Notes: generated from the letters alone by a model not told the origin. Shown: positions 1-5,981, numbered from the stretch's first letter. The stretch is 7,077 bases of DNA from Alphaproteobacteria bacterium (GCA_009920595.1 RFZR01000084.1:1-7077); one strand, 5' to 3'. Numbers and translations are program-made.

Positions 1-78
1 TTTCCTGTTGACGCTTGTGATTCAAGACATTGGTTATCTTACGTCTGATCCGCACAAACAGATTGAAGCACGCGCCTC

Positions 79-228
79 ATGCCCCCTATGCGAAAAAAGA
101 GTGATTTGCCGCAAAAGACCTGTAAGACCTGCGGGCGGCCTTTCACATGGCGAAAGAAATGGGAGCGCGTGTGGGACGAAGTGCTTTATTGTTCTGACCG
201 CTGCCGGATGGACAAAAAGGTGAAGTGA
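79..228 (+). CDS. DUF2256 small zinc-ribbon-like protein
   Basis: This is a 49-residue protein, or 46 residues if translation starts at the in-frame ATG at 88. It carries four cysteines as CxxC and CxxxC (TCKTC near residues 14-18 and YCSDRC near 37-42), separated by a tryptophan- and lysine-rich stretch (FTWRKKWERVWDEV). That arrangement and the N-terminal KSDLP are the hallmark of the DUF2256 family, whose members are about 45-55 residues and presumably bind a metal. No function is established for the family. I recall it often lying beside photolyase/cryptochrome-related genes, but the upstream neighbour is outside this window. The in-frame stop at 64-66 limits the N-terminus. The 79 start is preferred because a weak GAAG lies 10 nt upstream, whereas 88 has no ribosome binding site. 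The gene converges on the molybdenum operon with only 7 bp between stop codons, so it is unlikely to belong to it. Confidence 0.85.
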   Translation: MPPMRKKSDLPQKTCKTCGRPFTWRKKWERVWDEVLYCSDRCRMDKKVK

Positions 229-235
229 ACGCGCT

Positions 236-841
236 TCAAGAGCCACTTGGTCTCGCGATCCCTCGTGCTTTTGCGAGCGCTTCCGGCGTATCAAGATCAA
301 CCAACACATCATCACTTGTGACAGACACTTCGATCACATCCGCACGATGCGCATGTAAAATTTTGCGCGCACCAACATCACCGGAAAGTTTTTCAATTTC
401 AGGAAAAAGTTTTCGCGAAAGCAAAACCGGATTGCCCCACTCACCTTGATAAGTCGGAACCAATGCCGAGGCATGAGGCGAAGCATTGAAAACATCAATC
501 ATCTGATTGATCAAACTATGTGTGATCAAAGGCATATCGCCTAAAAGAACGATTACAGCATCAATCGACGAAGGCAGCGCCCGAACACCCACCTTAAGCG
601 AACTTGAAAGACCTTCAGCAAAATTGGGATTTATTACAAGACTCACATCGGAAGACGAAAGTGTTGCGCGGATTGCGTCCTCATTATGGCCCGCGACAAC
701 AAAGACCGGACGAGCATATGATTGCAAAGCCGCATCCACAACATGACGCACAAGCGGCCGATCACCAAGAACTTCAAGAAGCTTATGGCTGCCCATGCGC
801 GTGGAACGACCTGCAGCCAAAACAAGCGCTGCAATGTTCAT
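236..841 (-). CDS. mocA: MocA-like molybdenum cofactor nucleotidyltransferase
   Basis: This 201-residue protein belongs to the NTP_transf_3 (MobA/MocA) family. The nucleotide-binding loop LAAGRSTRMGSHKLL is at residues 8-22. NPNFAEGLSSSL is at 71-82, the metal-binding GDMPL at 101-105, GNPVLL at 136-141, GDVGAR at 154-159, and DLDTPE at 182-187. An LAAG loop (rather than the LAGG usual in MobA) and NPxxAEGxxSSL are typical of MocA-type enzymes, which attach CMP to Mo-molybdopterin to make the MCD cofactor used by CODH/xanthine dehydrogenase-family hydroxylases in bacteria. CTP specificity is inferred, not shown. The ATG at 841 overlaps the upstream stop in an ATGA junction, and GGAG lies about 10 nt upstream. 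The frame stays open upstream to 973, but that part reads as non-family sequence. It is the last gene of the operon. In many Rhizobiales this domain is fused to the preceding molybdopterin-binding domain; here it is separate. Confidence 0.88.
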   Translation of the reverse strand: MNIAALVLAAGRSTRMGSHKLLEVLGDRPLVRHVVDAALQSYARPVFVVAGHNEDAIRATLSSSDVSLVINPNFAEGLSSSLKVGVRALPSSIDAVIVLLGDMPLITHSLINQMIDVFNASPHASALVPTYQGEWGNPVLLSRKLFPEIEKLSGDVGARKILHAHRADVIEVSVTSDDVLVDLDTPEALAKARGIARPSGS

Positions 842-1857
842 TCTACCGGATCTCCAGAAGGATCGCGCGGATGGCCCCGTTGAACGATTTCCATCAGAAG
901 ACCACCGACACCAAGCGATGTAATATCCGCCCGCGTCACGGGAAGATCTGCCATTAAACGGTGGAGCACCCAATCAAATCCATTTTCTTTTGGTGAACGC
1001 GCGCAGCCCGGCGCGCCGATCACCGTCTTTCCACGCACCGTTCCAATCAGTAACAAATTACCCGGATCAACAGGCATCCCGAAATGCTCAATGCGCCCGC
1101 CCGCTTTTTCAATCGCTGAGGGAATGATATCACGACGATCCGTGATCGCTGATGCGCCATAGATAATGACAAGATCCGCGCCATCATCGAGCGATGAGGT
1201 CAGCGCTTCGGTGACCGCATCAACGTCATGACTCACGCGTAAATCAGAATCGACGATAGATCCCGAAGGTGCAAGACGCCCTTCAAGCACGGCCAATGTT
1301 TTATTGATGACACTTGGCTTTAACCCCGGAAGCAAGGTTGAGATCGCCGCAACCTTTCGAGATTTGAAAGGATGAACTGTCACAAGAGGCGTGGAACTAA
1401 TAACGATTTCGGTTTTATCCATCACCACTTTCTGGACAGCGAAAGGAATGATTTTGACGGTTGCCACCATTTCTCCGCGTTCCACCGCGCGATAATCAGG
1501 AAGCGTTGCAAAAGTCACCGATTCATCAATGGCATTCAGCGCATTGATACGCGCGGCATCAACACGCAACACACCGGCACTTTGTGCAAACAGATTCACG
1601 CGGCCAGTTGACGGACGATCCATACGGATCGCTGCACCGCAAAGTTTTGCAGCAAGCGCTTCGGCGGCTTGATCCTCATTGATATCATCGACTTCCAATT
1701 GCGCGACGATGACATGATCACGCCCTTCTGCCCGCAAAGCAGCGAGATCCTCACTCGTCAGGCGCGCACCTTTCTTGATGGCGCAATCATTCAATCTGAT
1801 CGAATGCGCAGAGATCGCGTTCAAAGCCTGATCAAGGGGCACAGAACCAAATCTCAT
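838..1857 (-). CDS. MoeA/MogA-like molybdopterin-binding protein
   Basis: This 339-residue protein has a C-terminal molybdopterin-binding (MoCF_biosynth) domain at roughly residues 165-320. Visible elements are GASAITDRRDIIPSAI at 234-249, matching the GGTGxxxxD..P loop of MogA/MoeA, GMPVDPGNLLLIG at 260-272, and GAPGCARSPKENGFDW at 281-296. The last two correspond to the PGxP and LPGNP-like segments. The N-terminal half (GSVPLDQALNAISAHSIRL onward) resembles the MoeA-like entry region found in this subfamily. It probably binds molybdopterin or Mo-molybdopterin and presents it to the nucleotidyltransferase encoded next. Ligand and reaction are inferred. The start at 1857 lies 4 nt after the upstream stop with no clear ribosome binding site, suggesting translational coupling. 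Its stop overlaps the mocA start by 4 nt. Relatives often carry both functions on one polypeptide of about 540 residues, which equals 339 plus 201. Confidence 0.85.
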   Translation of the reverse strand: MRFGSVPLDQALNAISAHSIRLNDCAIKKGARLTSEDLAALRAEGRDHVIVAQLEVDDINEDQAAEALAAKLCGAAIRMDRPSTGRVNLFAQSAGVLRVDAARINALNAIDESVTFATLPDYRAVERGEMVATVKIIPFAVQKVVMDKTEIVISSTPLVTVHPFKSRKVAAISTLLPGLKPSVINKTLAVLEGRLAPSGSIVDSDLRVSHDVDAVTEALTSSLDDGADLVIIYGASAITDRRDIIPSAIEKAGGRIEHFGMPVDPGNLLLIGTVRGKTVIGAPGCARSPKENGFDWVLHRLMADLPVTRADITSLGVGGLLMEIVQRGHPRDPSGDPVE

Positions 1858-1861
1858 CAGA

Positions 1862-2563
1862 TCAATGTCCGATCTTTGTTCCGTCAGGCTTCAAGCGAAG
1901 CTTTGAGGTGATCTCGCCCAAAATCGATAAAGCAATCTCAGCGGGACTAATCGCGCCAATATTCAACCCGATAGGCGCATGAATCCGTTTGATCGCCTGC
2001 TCATCAAAACCCAAAGCCTGTAAACGCTCTACTCTTTTGCCATGCGTTTTGCGTGAGCCCAGAGCGCCAATATAAAATGCATCTGACTTCAGCGCAAAAA
2101 CCAACGCTGCATCATCAATCTTGGGATCATGAGTGAGCAAAATATAGGCCGTGTAACGATCCGCACCCAGTCTCGGCAAAACGATATCGGGCCATTCCGC
2201 ATGAATTGTCACATCCGGAAATCGCTCGGGCGACGCAAAGGCTTCTCGCGGATCAACGATGATCACGTCATGACCAAGCTGCTTTGCCATCGGCACAAGC
2301 GCTTGCGAAATATGCACGGCACCAACCGCTATGATGCGGAGCACCGGCGCTTGAACGGTCAGAAAAACTTTATGCCCTTCACTTTCAACAACGCCGCTTT
2401 TGCCCATGCGCAACGCATCGGAAAGAAGCGATGATAAAGGATCACGGGCAAGCTCGGCTTCGAGAACGAGGCGCTGAGTATGATTTTGTAAATCGGTGAC
2501 GAGCACCGCCGCGCGCCGCGCCGCGCGTTCTTGATTAAGCTGAGCGAGAAGCGCCAGATCCAT
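1862..2563 (-). CDS. XdhC/CoxI family protein, C-terminal Rossmann domain
   Basis: This 233-residue protein corresponds to the C-terminal half of XdhC (XdhC_C Rossmann domain). GAVHISQAL is at residues 81-89, IIVDPR at 101-106, LTHDPKIDD at 143-151, YIGALGSRKTH at 164-174, and APIGLNIGAISPAEIA at 196-211. Residues 1-75 are a short N-terminal part that looks like a degenerate partner domain and lacks the SGGC motif. XdhC proteins bind the sulfurated Mo cofactor and help insert it into xanthine dehydrogenase-type enzymes, and CoxF/CoxI are the counterparts in CO dehydrogenase clusters. The first Rossmann loop reads GAVH where canonical XdhC has GAGH, so dinucleotide binding may differ. The start codon directly follows the stop of the preceding gene (TAGATG). 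A GAGAAAG about 8 nt upstream can serve as the ribosome binding site. It likely pairs with the stand-alone N-terminal domain encoded just upstream. Confidence 0.9.
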   Translation of the reverse strand: MDLALLAQLNQERAARRAAVLVTDLQNHTQRLVLEAELARDPLSSLLSDALRMGKSGVVESEGHKVFLTVQAPVLRIIAVGAVHISQALVPMAKQLGHDVIIVDPREAFASPERFPDVTIHAEWPDIVLPRLGADRYTAYILLTHDPKIDDAALVFALKSDAFYIGALGSRKTHGKRVERLQALGFDEQAIKRIHAPIGLNIGAISPAEIALSILGEITSKLRLKPDGTKIGH

Positions 2564-2887
2564 CTAATTTACTTTCTCGACATAGACGCTGATGCGCCCG
2601 CCACAGGAAAGGCCCACTTTCCAAGCGGTCTCATCCGCGATGCCAAATTCAAGAAGCTTCGGCGTGCCGCTTTCGATCACATCGAGTGCTTCGGTCACAA
2701 CCGCGCCCTCGACGCATCCGCCAGACACAGAGCCCATGAATGTGCCCTCACCATCTATGACAAGATGGCTACCGACCGGACGCGGCGCCGAGCCCCAAGT
2801 CTCAACAACAGTGGCCAAGGCCACGCCCCGGCCTTCTCGCCGCCAGGTTTCGGCTTGTTTTAAGAGATCATCATCGGTTGCGAGCAT
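2564..2887 (-). CDS. XdhC/CoxI family protein, stand-alone N-terminal domain
   Basis: This 107-residue protein consists of the XdhC_CoxI domain alone. It shows GSAPRPVGSHLVI at 32-44, GSVSGGCVEGAV at 52-63 and GLSCGGRISVYVE at 92-104. Cys58 and Cys95, in the two glycine-rich loops, are the conserved cysteines of the family and candidates for cofactor or sulfur handling. Full-length XdhC carries this domain followed by a Rossmann domain; here the Rossmann part is a separate gene beginning immediately after this stop codon. The expected role is in maturation of the Mo-hydroxylase encoded upstream, through sulfurated cofactor binding or insertion. The start at 2887 is well supported by AAAGGAG six nt upstream. 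The gene lies 24 bp after coxE. No frameshift or decay is evident, since both halves begin and end with sensible sequence. Confidence 0.92.
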   Translation of the reverse strand: MLATDDDLLKQAETWRREGRGVALATVVETWGSAPRPVGSHLVIDGEGTFMGSVSGGCVEGAVVTEALDVIESGTPKLLEFGIADETAWKVGLSCGGRISVYVEKVN

Positions 2888-2893
2888 GGAAGT

Positions 2894-2900
2894 CTCCTTT
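2894..2900 (-). promoter_or_regulatory. Ribosome binding site for the XdhC N-terminal-domain gene
   Basis: The minus strand reads AAAGGAG with a 6-nt spacer to the ATG at 2887. It is a near-ideal Shine-Dalgarno sequence in the 24-bp gap after coxE, and it fixes the start. Confidence 0.8.
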
Positions 2901-2911
2901 GCGCTTTACCG

Positions 2912-4114
2912 TCACGCCACCCGCTTCAACCACAAACGCGGATCGGCTGACGCGGCGCTGTCTTTCGACAGAGCCTGAACCAGCGTCTCCATGCTCTTTA
3001 GATTGTGGATCGGTCTGAATTCGTCAACATGGGGCAGAATGGCGCGGATGCCAGAAGCCTTCGCCTCAAACCCGTCAAAACGCAACAGAGGATTCAACCA
3101 AACAAGCTTTGAACAGGAACGATGAAGGCGTGCAATTTCATTTTGCAATTCATCCGTATCATCACGTTCAAGGCCATCGGTGAACAGAAGCACAATCGCC
3201 CCCTGCCCCAACACTCGACGCGACCATTCGCGATTAAATTTATGAAGCGAGGGGCCAATGCGTGTGCCACCCGACCAATCGGCGACTTGTTCGGAACATT
3301 TCGAAAGCGCCTCATCAGGATCGCGGCTTTTCAAAGAGCGCGTGACATTGGTCAACCGTGTGCCGAAGAGAAATGTATGTACGCGTTTGCGCTTGTCCGT
3401 GAGCGCATGAAGAAAATGCAGAAACAGCCGCGTATAATCCGCCATTGATCCCGAGATATCACAAATCGCTACGACGGGTGGTTGCCGCTCTGCGCGATCA
3501 CGGAACTGCAACGAGATTGTATCGCCGCCTTGGCGTAAGCTTGAGCGAAAGGTGCGACGTAGATCAATTCGGTTTCCGGACGACGCAGAAATAAAACGTC
3601 GCGTGGGCCGCGCGTCATCTGGCATCACCAAGCGGTCAATAAGAATGCGTGCATTGGCGATCTCTTGCGCGGTCATCTGAGCAAAATCTTTTGTCTGCAA
3701 GATTTCACGCTCAGAAATTGTCAGCCTGGCATCAAATTCGATTTTTTCTTCTTCCGGAGGTGTTTCATCGCGTTTGGCTTTGAGCAAAGATTCAGCCGCA
3801 CGCAAAGCGCCCGCTTCAGGCTTCTTTTTCTTCTCATCCTTGCCCGGTGAATAAGGCGACATGGTCTGGATGATTTTTTCGATCAATGCACGACGACGGA
3901 AAAAAATCCGAAAAGCTTGCGTGAACACATCCGAATGTTCGTGCTTCTTCACGAAAATCGCGTGCAAGGTCCAATAAAGATCCTCACGACTTCCGATATG
4001 CGCCGTTTCAACTGCTGAAACCGCATCAAGCACCGCACCAGGCCCAACGGGCAAGCCCGCATCACGCAAAGCGCGCGCAAAATAAGCGATGTTCTCGGCG
4101 AGTTTTCCGGGCAT
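2912..4114 (-). CDS. coxE: CoxE-like VWA-domain maturation protein
   Basis: This 400-residue CoxE-family protein has an N-terminal helical region (1-90) and a charged linker (about 92-128, with a KKKK run and an EEE run). A von Willebrand factor A domain occupies about residues 210-380. Its metal-ion-dependent adhesion site looks intact: DISGSM at 219-224, the threonine of SGGTRIG at 281-287, and TDGLE at 312-316. The C-terminus DPRLWLKRVA is typical of the family. CoxE acts with the AAA+ ATPase CoxD; in Oligotropha carboxidovorans the CoxD/E/F group is needed to assemble the sulfurated Mo-Cu site of CO dehydrogenase. No signal peptide is visible, so it is presumably cytoplasmic or membrane-associated. 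Its ATG shares one base with the coxD stop (TAATG), which implies coupled translation with its partner. No coxG-like gene follows it within the window. Confidence 0.95.
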   Translation of the reverse strand: MPGKLAENIAYFARALRDAGLPVGPGAVLDAVSAVETAHIGSREDLYWTLHAIFVKKHEHSDVFTQAFRIFFRRRALIEKIIQTMSPYSPGKDEKKKKPEAGALRAAESLLKAKRDETPPEEEKIEFDARLTISEREILQTKDFAQMTAQEIANARILIDRLVMPDDARPTRRFISASSGNRIDLRRTFRSSLRQGGDTISLQFRDRAERQPPVVAICDISGSMADYTRLFLHFLHALTDKRKRVHTFLFGTRLTNVTRSLKSRDPDEALSKCSEQVADWSGGTRIGPSLHKFNREWSRRVLGQGAIVLLFTDGLERDDTDELQNEIARLHRSCSKLVWLNPLLRFDGFEAKASGIRAILPHVDEFRPIHNLKSMETLVQALSKDSAASADPRLWLKRVA

Positions 4115-5043
4115 TATTTCGGCGGCTTTTCAGGCTTCGTTGTGACCTTGATCTCATCCAAAATCGCCTTGATTTCGGAGCCCTGCATCTTCTGAATATC
4201 GTCTTGATATTTGAGCAAGACGCCAAGCGTATCGGTCACTTCTTTCGGGTCGAGCGCCACCGCATCAAGCTCAACCAATGCTGTGGCCCAATCAAGCGTC
4301 TCAGCCACACCCGGCACTTTGAAGAGATCTTGTTTGCGAAGCGCTTGGACAAAAGCCACGATTTCGGCCGAAAGTTTTTCAGAGGCCTGCGGGGCCTTCG
4401 TGCGCAAAATTTTCAATTCGCGTTCTGCAGTTGGATAACCGACCCAATGATATAGACAACGCCGTTTCAATGCGTCGTGAATTTCCCGCGTACGGTTTGA
4501 TGTCACAATCACAATGGGTGGCGAAGGCGCTTTTACCGTTCCCAATTCAGGAATGGTGACCTGAAAATCACTTAACACTTCGAGCAAATAGGCTTCGAAG
4601 GCTTCGTCCGTACGATCCAATTCATCGATCAGCAAAATCGGCGCGCCCTTCACATCAGGCGAGAGCGCTTCCAAAATCGGACGGCGCACCAAATAACGCT
4701 CGGAGAACACATCGCTTTCAAGTTTGCTGCGTTCGACCGCGCCTTCGGCTTCCGTCAAACGGATCGCCATCATCTGCGCCGCGTAATTCCACTCATAAAC
4801 TGCGGATGAGACATCAAGCCCTTCATAACATTGGAGGCGGATGAGAGAGCGGCCCAAAGTTTTTGCGAGAACTTTGGCGATTTCGGTTTTGCCAACACCC
4901 GCCTCACCCTCGAGCAAAATCGGACGGCCCATTTTCAAGGCGAGAAAGAGAACCGTCGAGAGAGCGCGATCGGCAACATAATCACCTTGAGCAAGCAGCG
5001 CTTCCATCTCGTCAATCGATTTCGGCAACGCGACCTGAGACAT
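4114..5043 (-). CDS. coxD: CoxD-like MoxR-family AAA+ ATPase
   Basis: This 309-residue MoxR-type AAA+ ATPase shows Walker A GEAGVGKT at 46-53, Walker B ILLIDELDR at 136-144, sensor 1 around VTSNRTREI at 180-188, and a putative arginine finger in ALKRRC at 191-196. The sequence RLQCYEGLD at 69-77 matches this family's usual continuation after Walker A. CoxD-type ATPases hydrolyse ATP to remodel the apo-enzyme during Mo-site sulfuration and metal insertion, working with the VWA protein CoxE encoded immediately downstream. The start at 5043 is chosen over in-frame ATGs at 5058 and 5130. AAGAGG lies six nt before it, family homology begins there, and the 5130 start would translate a palindromic intergenic repeat. 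The gene follows a 117-bp intergenic region with regulatory-looking palindromes, so it may have its own promoter or be set apart from coxL/coxM expression. Confidence 0.95.
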   Translation of the reverse strand: MSQVALPKSIDEMEALLAQGDYVADRALSTVLFLALKMGRPILLEGEAGVGKTEIAKVLAKTLGRSLIRLQCYEGLDVSSAVYEWNYAAQMMAIRLTEAEGAVERSKLESDVFSERYLVRRPILEALSPDVKGAPILLIDELDRTDEAFEAYLLEVLSDFQVTIPELGTVKAPSPPIVIVTSNRTREIHDALKRRCLYHWVGYPTAERELKILRTKAPQASEKLSAEIVAFVQALRKQDLFKVPGVAETLDWATALVELDAVALDPKEVTDTLGVLLKYQDDIQKMQGSEIKAILDEIKVTTKPEKPPK

Positions 5044-5049
5044 AACGCA

Positions 5050-5055
5050 CCTCTT
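5050..5055 (-). promoter_or_regulatory. Ribosome binding site that sets the coxD start
   Basis: The minus strand reads AAGAGG with a 6-nt spacer to the ATG at 5043. This favours 5043 over the upstream in-frame ATGs at 5058 and 5130. Confidence 0.7.
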
Positions 5056-5066
5056 CATAGATGAAC

Positions 5067-5081
5067 GGGAATATCGTTCCC
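5067..5081. repeat. Small palindrome in the coxD leader
   Basis: GGGAA-N5-TTCCC forms a perfect 5-bp inverted repeat, 23 bp upstream of the coxD start codon. A second, overlapping GAAC...GTTC pairing (5063-5066 with 5076-5079) is possible. It could be an operator half-site pair or a weak leader hairpin. Nothing else in the window repeats it, and I do not recognise a regulator. Confidence 0.35.
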
Positions 5082-5106
5082 TTAAACGGCTTTGGGCCTT
5101 TATGAA

Positions 5107-5131
5107 AATGCCCGGCACAAGGCCGGGCATT
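5107..5131 (-). terminator. GC-rich hairpin after coxM, terminator-like or dispersed palindromic repeat
   Basis: Two perfect 10-bp arms (AATGCCCGGC and GCCGGGCATT) flank a 5-nt loop. On the minus strand the second arm runs into TTTTC, so the structure has an intrinsic-terminator shape for transcripts from coxL/coxM. The T run is short, so it may attenuate rather than stop. On the plus strand no T run follows. Read on the minus strand, the palindrome would encode MPGLVPGI. I recognise this as the translation of a palindrome scattered through many Hyphomicrobiales genomes, so it may equally be a dispersed repeat. Confidence 0.6.
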
Positions 5132-5133
5132 CC

Positions 5134-5147
5134 TTGATCGTGATCAA
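5134..5147. promoter_or_regulatory. Perfect FNR/FixK-type operator (TTGAT-N4-ATCAA)
   Basis: The sequence TTGATCGTGATCAA is a perfect palindrome apart from its central two bases. It matches the consensus of the FNR/Anr/FixK branch of CRP-family regulators at all ten specified positions. It lies 13 bp past the coxM stop and its centre is about 97 bp upstream of the coxD start, in the only sizeable intergenic gap of the operon. A -10 element at the class II distance (site at -41.5) would fall in the hairpin at 5107-5131 and is not convincing. The promoter geometry is therefore unresolved. Binding and oxygen control are inferred. Confidence 0.5.
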
Positions 5148-5160
5148 AAAGATGCGGCGC

Positions 5161-5964
5161 TTACTTGGCCGTCGCTTTTTCAACCGCGCGCTTCGCCATC
5201 ACCGGAATGAGGTGAGCGCGATAATCAGCGCTTGCATGCATATCGGCGTTGAGGCCTGAAGCCGAGACTTTCACGCCATCCAATGCTTTCGCATTGAAAC
5301 GCGAAGCCAAAGCCGCTTCACATTCCTTCGAACGGAACACACCGTTTGAGCCCGCGCCTGTCACGGCGACGCGCACATCCGATCCCTTTTTCGCGACAAA
5401 CACACCGACCAACGCATAACGCGATGCCGGGTTCGGGAATTTCTCGTAAGCCGCTTTTGACGGAATGGGGAACGAGACCTTCACAATGATTTCGCCTTCT
5501 TCCAACGCGGTTGAGAACATGCCTTGGAAAAATTCATCAGCCGAAATCTTGCGCTTATTCGTAATGATGGTCGCATTCAATGCGAGAGCAGCGGACGGAT
5601 AATCCGCTGCCGGATCATTATTGGCAAGCGAGCCACCAATCGTGCCGCGATTACGAACGGCCGCGTCACCAATACCCTCCGCAAGTGCAGCGAGACCGGG
5701 GATCGCGTTTTTCACAATCGCCGAGGTCGCAACTTCAACATGGCGCGTCATGGCACCAATGACGATGTTACGGCCTTTTTGCTCAATGCCGCTCATACCT
5801 TCTGCATGACCAAGATCAATCAATGCGGAAGGAGAAGCGAGGCGCTGCTTCATGGTCGGCAGCAAAGTTTGACCACCGGCCAAAACTTTGCCATCGGCAT
5901 TCTTCGCAAGGAGAGACGCCGCCTGACGGACTGTTTTTGGAGCGTGATAATTAAAGGCGTACAT
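5161..5964 (-). CDS. coxM: CoxM-like FAD-binding medium subunit of a molybdenum hydroxylase
   Basis: This 267-residue subunit has the two FAD-contacting motifs of the CODH/xanthine dehydrogenase medium subunit. AGGQTLLP is at 29-36 (AGGHSLLP in many homologues) and TIGGSLANNDPAADYP at 108-123. The C-terminal domain (about 175-265) is the CO_deh_flav_C type. In the heterohexameric enzyme, electrons pass from the Mo site in CoxL through the two [2Fe-2S] clusters of CoxS to FAD here, then to quinone or another acceptor. The start at 5964 is supported by GGGAG six nt upstream; the in-frame ATG at 6018 would overlap the coxL 3' end and adds non-family sequence. It follows coxL by 17 bp. The order L then M, with S presumably upstream of L, is that of form II clusters rather than the M-S-L order of form I CODH. 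Confidence 0.95.
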   Translation of the reverse strand: MYAFNYHAPKTVRQAASLLAKNADGKVLAGGQTLLPTMKQRLASPSALIDLGHAEGMSGIEQKGRNIVIGAMTRHVEVATSAIVKNAIPGLAALAEGIGDAAVRNRGTIGGSLANNDPAADYPSAALALNATIITNKRKISADEFFQGMFSTALEEGEIIVKVSFPIPSKAAYEKFPNPASRYALVGVFVAKKGSDVRVAVTGAGSNGVFRSKECEAALASRFNAKALDGVKVSASGLNADMHASADYRAHLIPVMAKRAVEKATAK

Positions 5965-5970
5965 GATGTT

Positions 5971-5975
5971 CTCCC
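5971..5975 (-). promoter_or_regulatory. Ribosome binding site for coxM
   Basis: The minus strand reads GGGAG with a 6-nt spacer to the ATG at 5964, inside the 17-bp coxL-coxM gap. It decides against the longer in-frame start at 6018. Confidence 0.75.
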
Positions 5976-5981
5976 TGTATC

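Noticed and set aside
8..37. Possible promoter for the DUF2256 gene (TTGACG at 8-13, GGTTAT at 32-37, 18-bp spacer)
   Set aside because: The -35 is good but the -10 matches only half of the consensus, and the upstream gene context is cut off by the window edge.
8..223. 71-codon plus-strand frame overlapping the DUF2256 gene
   Set aside because: It is a shadow in another frame. The in-frame protein with the clear CxxC/CxxxC pattern is the 79-228 gene.
229..300. Search for a terminator downstream of the DUF2256 gene
   Set aside because: Only short imperfect pairings (for example CAAG with CTTG) without a T run were seen.
496..537. Several TGATCAA-like palindromic pieces inside mocA
   Set aside because: They lie within coding sequence, do not have the TTGAT-N4-ATCAA spacing, and are explained by codons for Ile, Asp and Leu.
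842..973. 44-codon N-terminal extension of mocA
   Set aside because: The sequence lies inside the preceding gene in another frame and has no family resemblance. The nucleotide-binding motif begins just after the ATG at 841.
1372..1611. Plus-strand open frames opposite the minus-strand genes, such as this one
   Set aside because: They have no recognisable protein motifs and lie fully antisense to genes with intact family motifs.
5044..5130. N-terminal extension of coxD from the ATG at 5130 (MPGLVPGIFI...)
   Set aside because: It translates a palindromic intergenic repeat. Family homology and a good ribosome binding site start at 5043.
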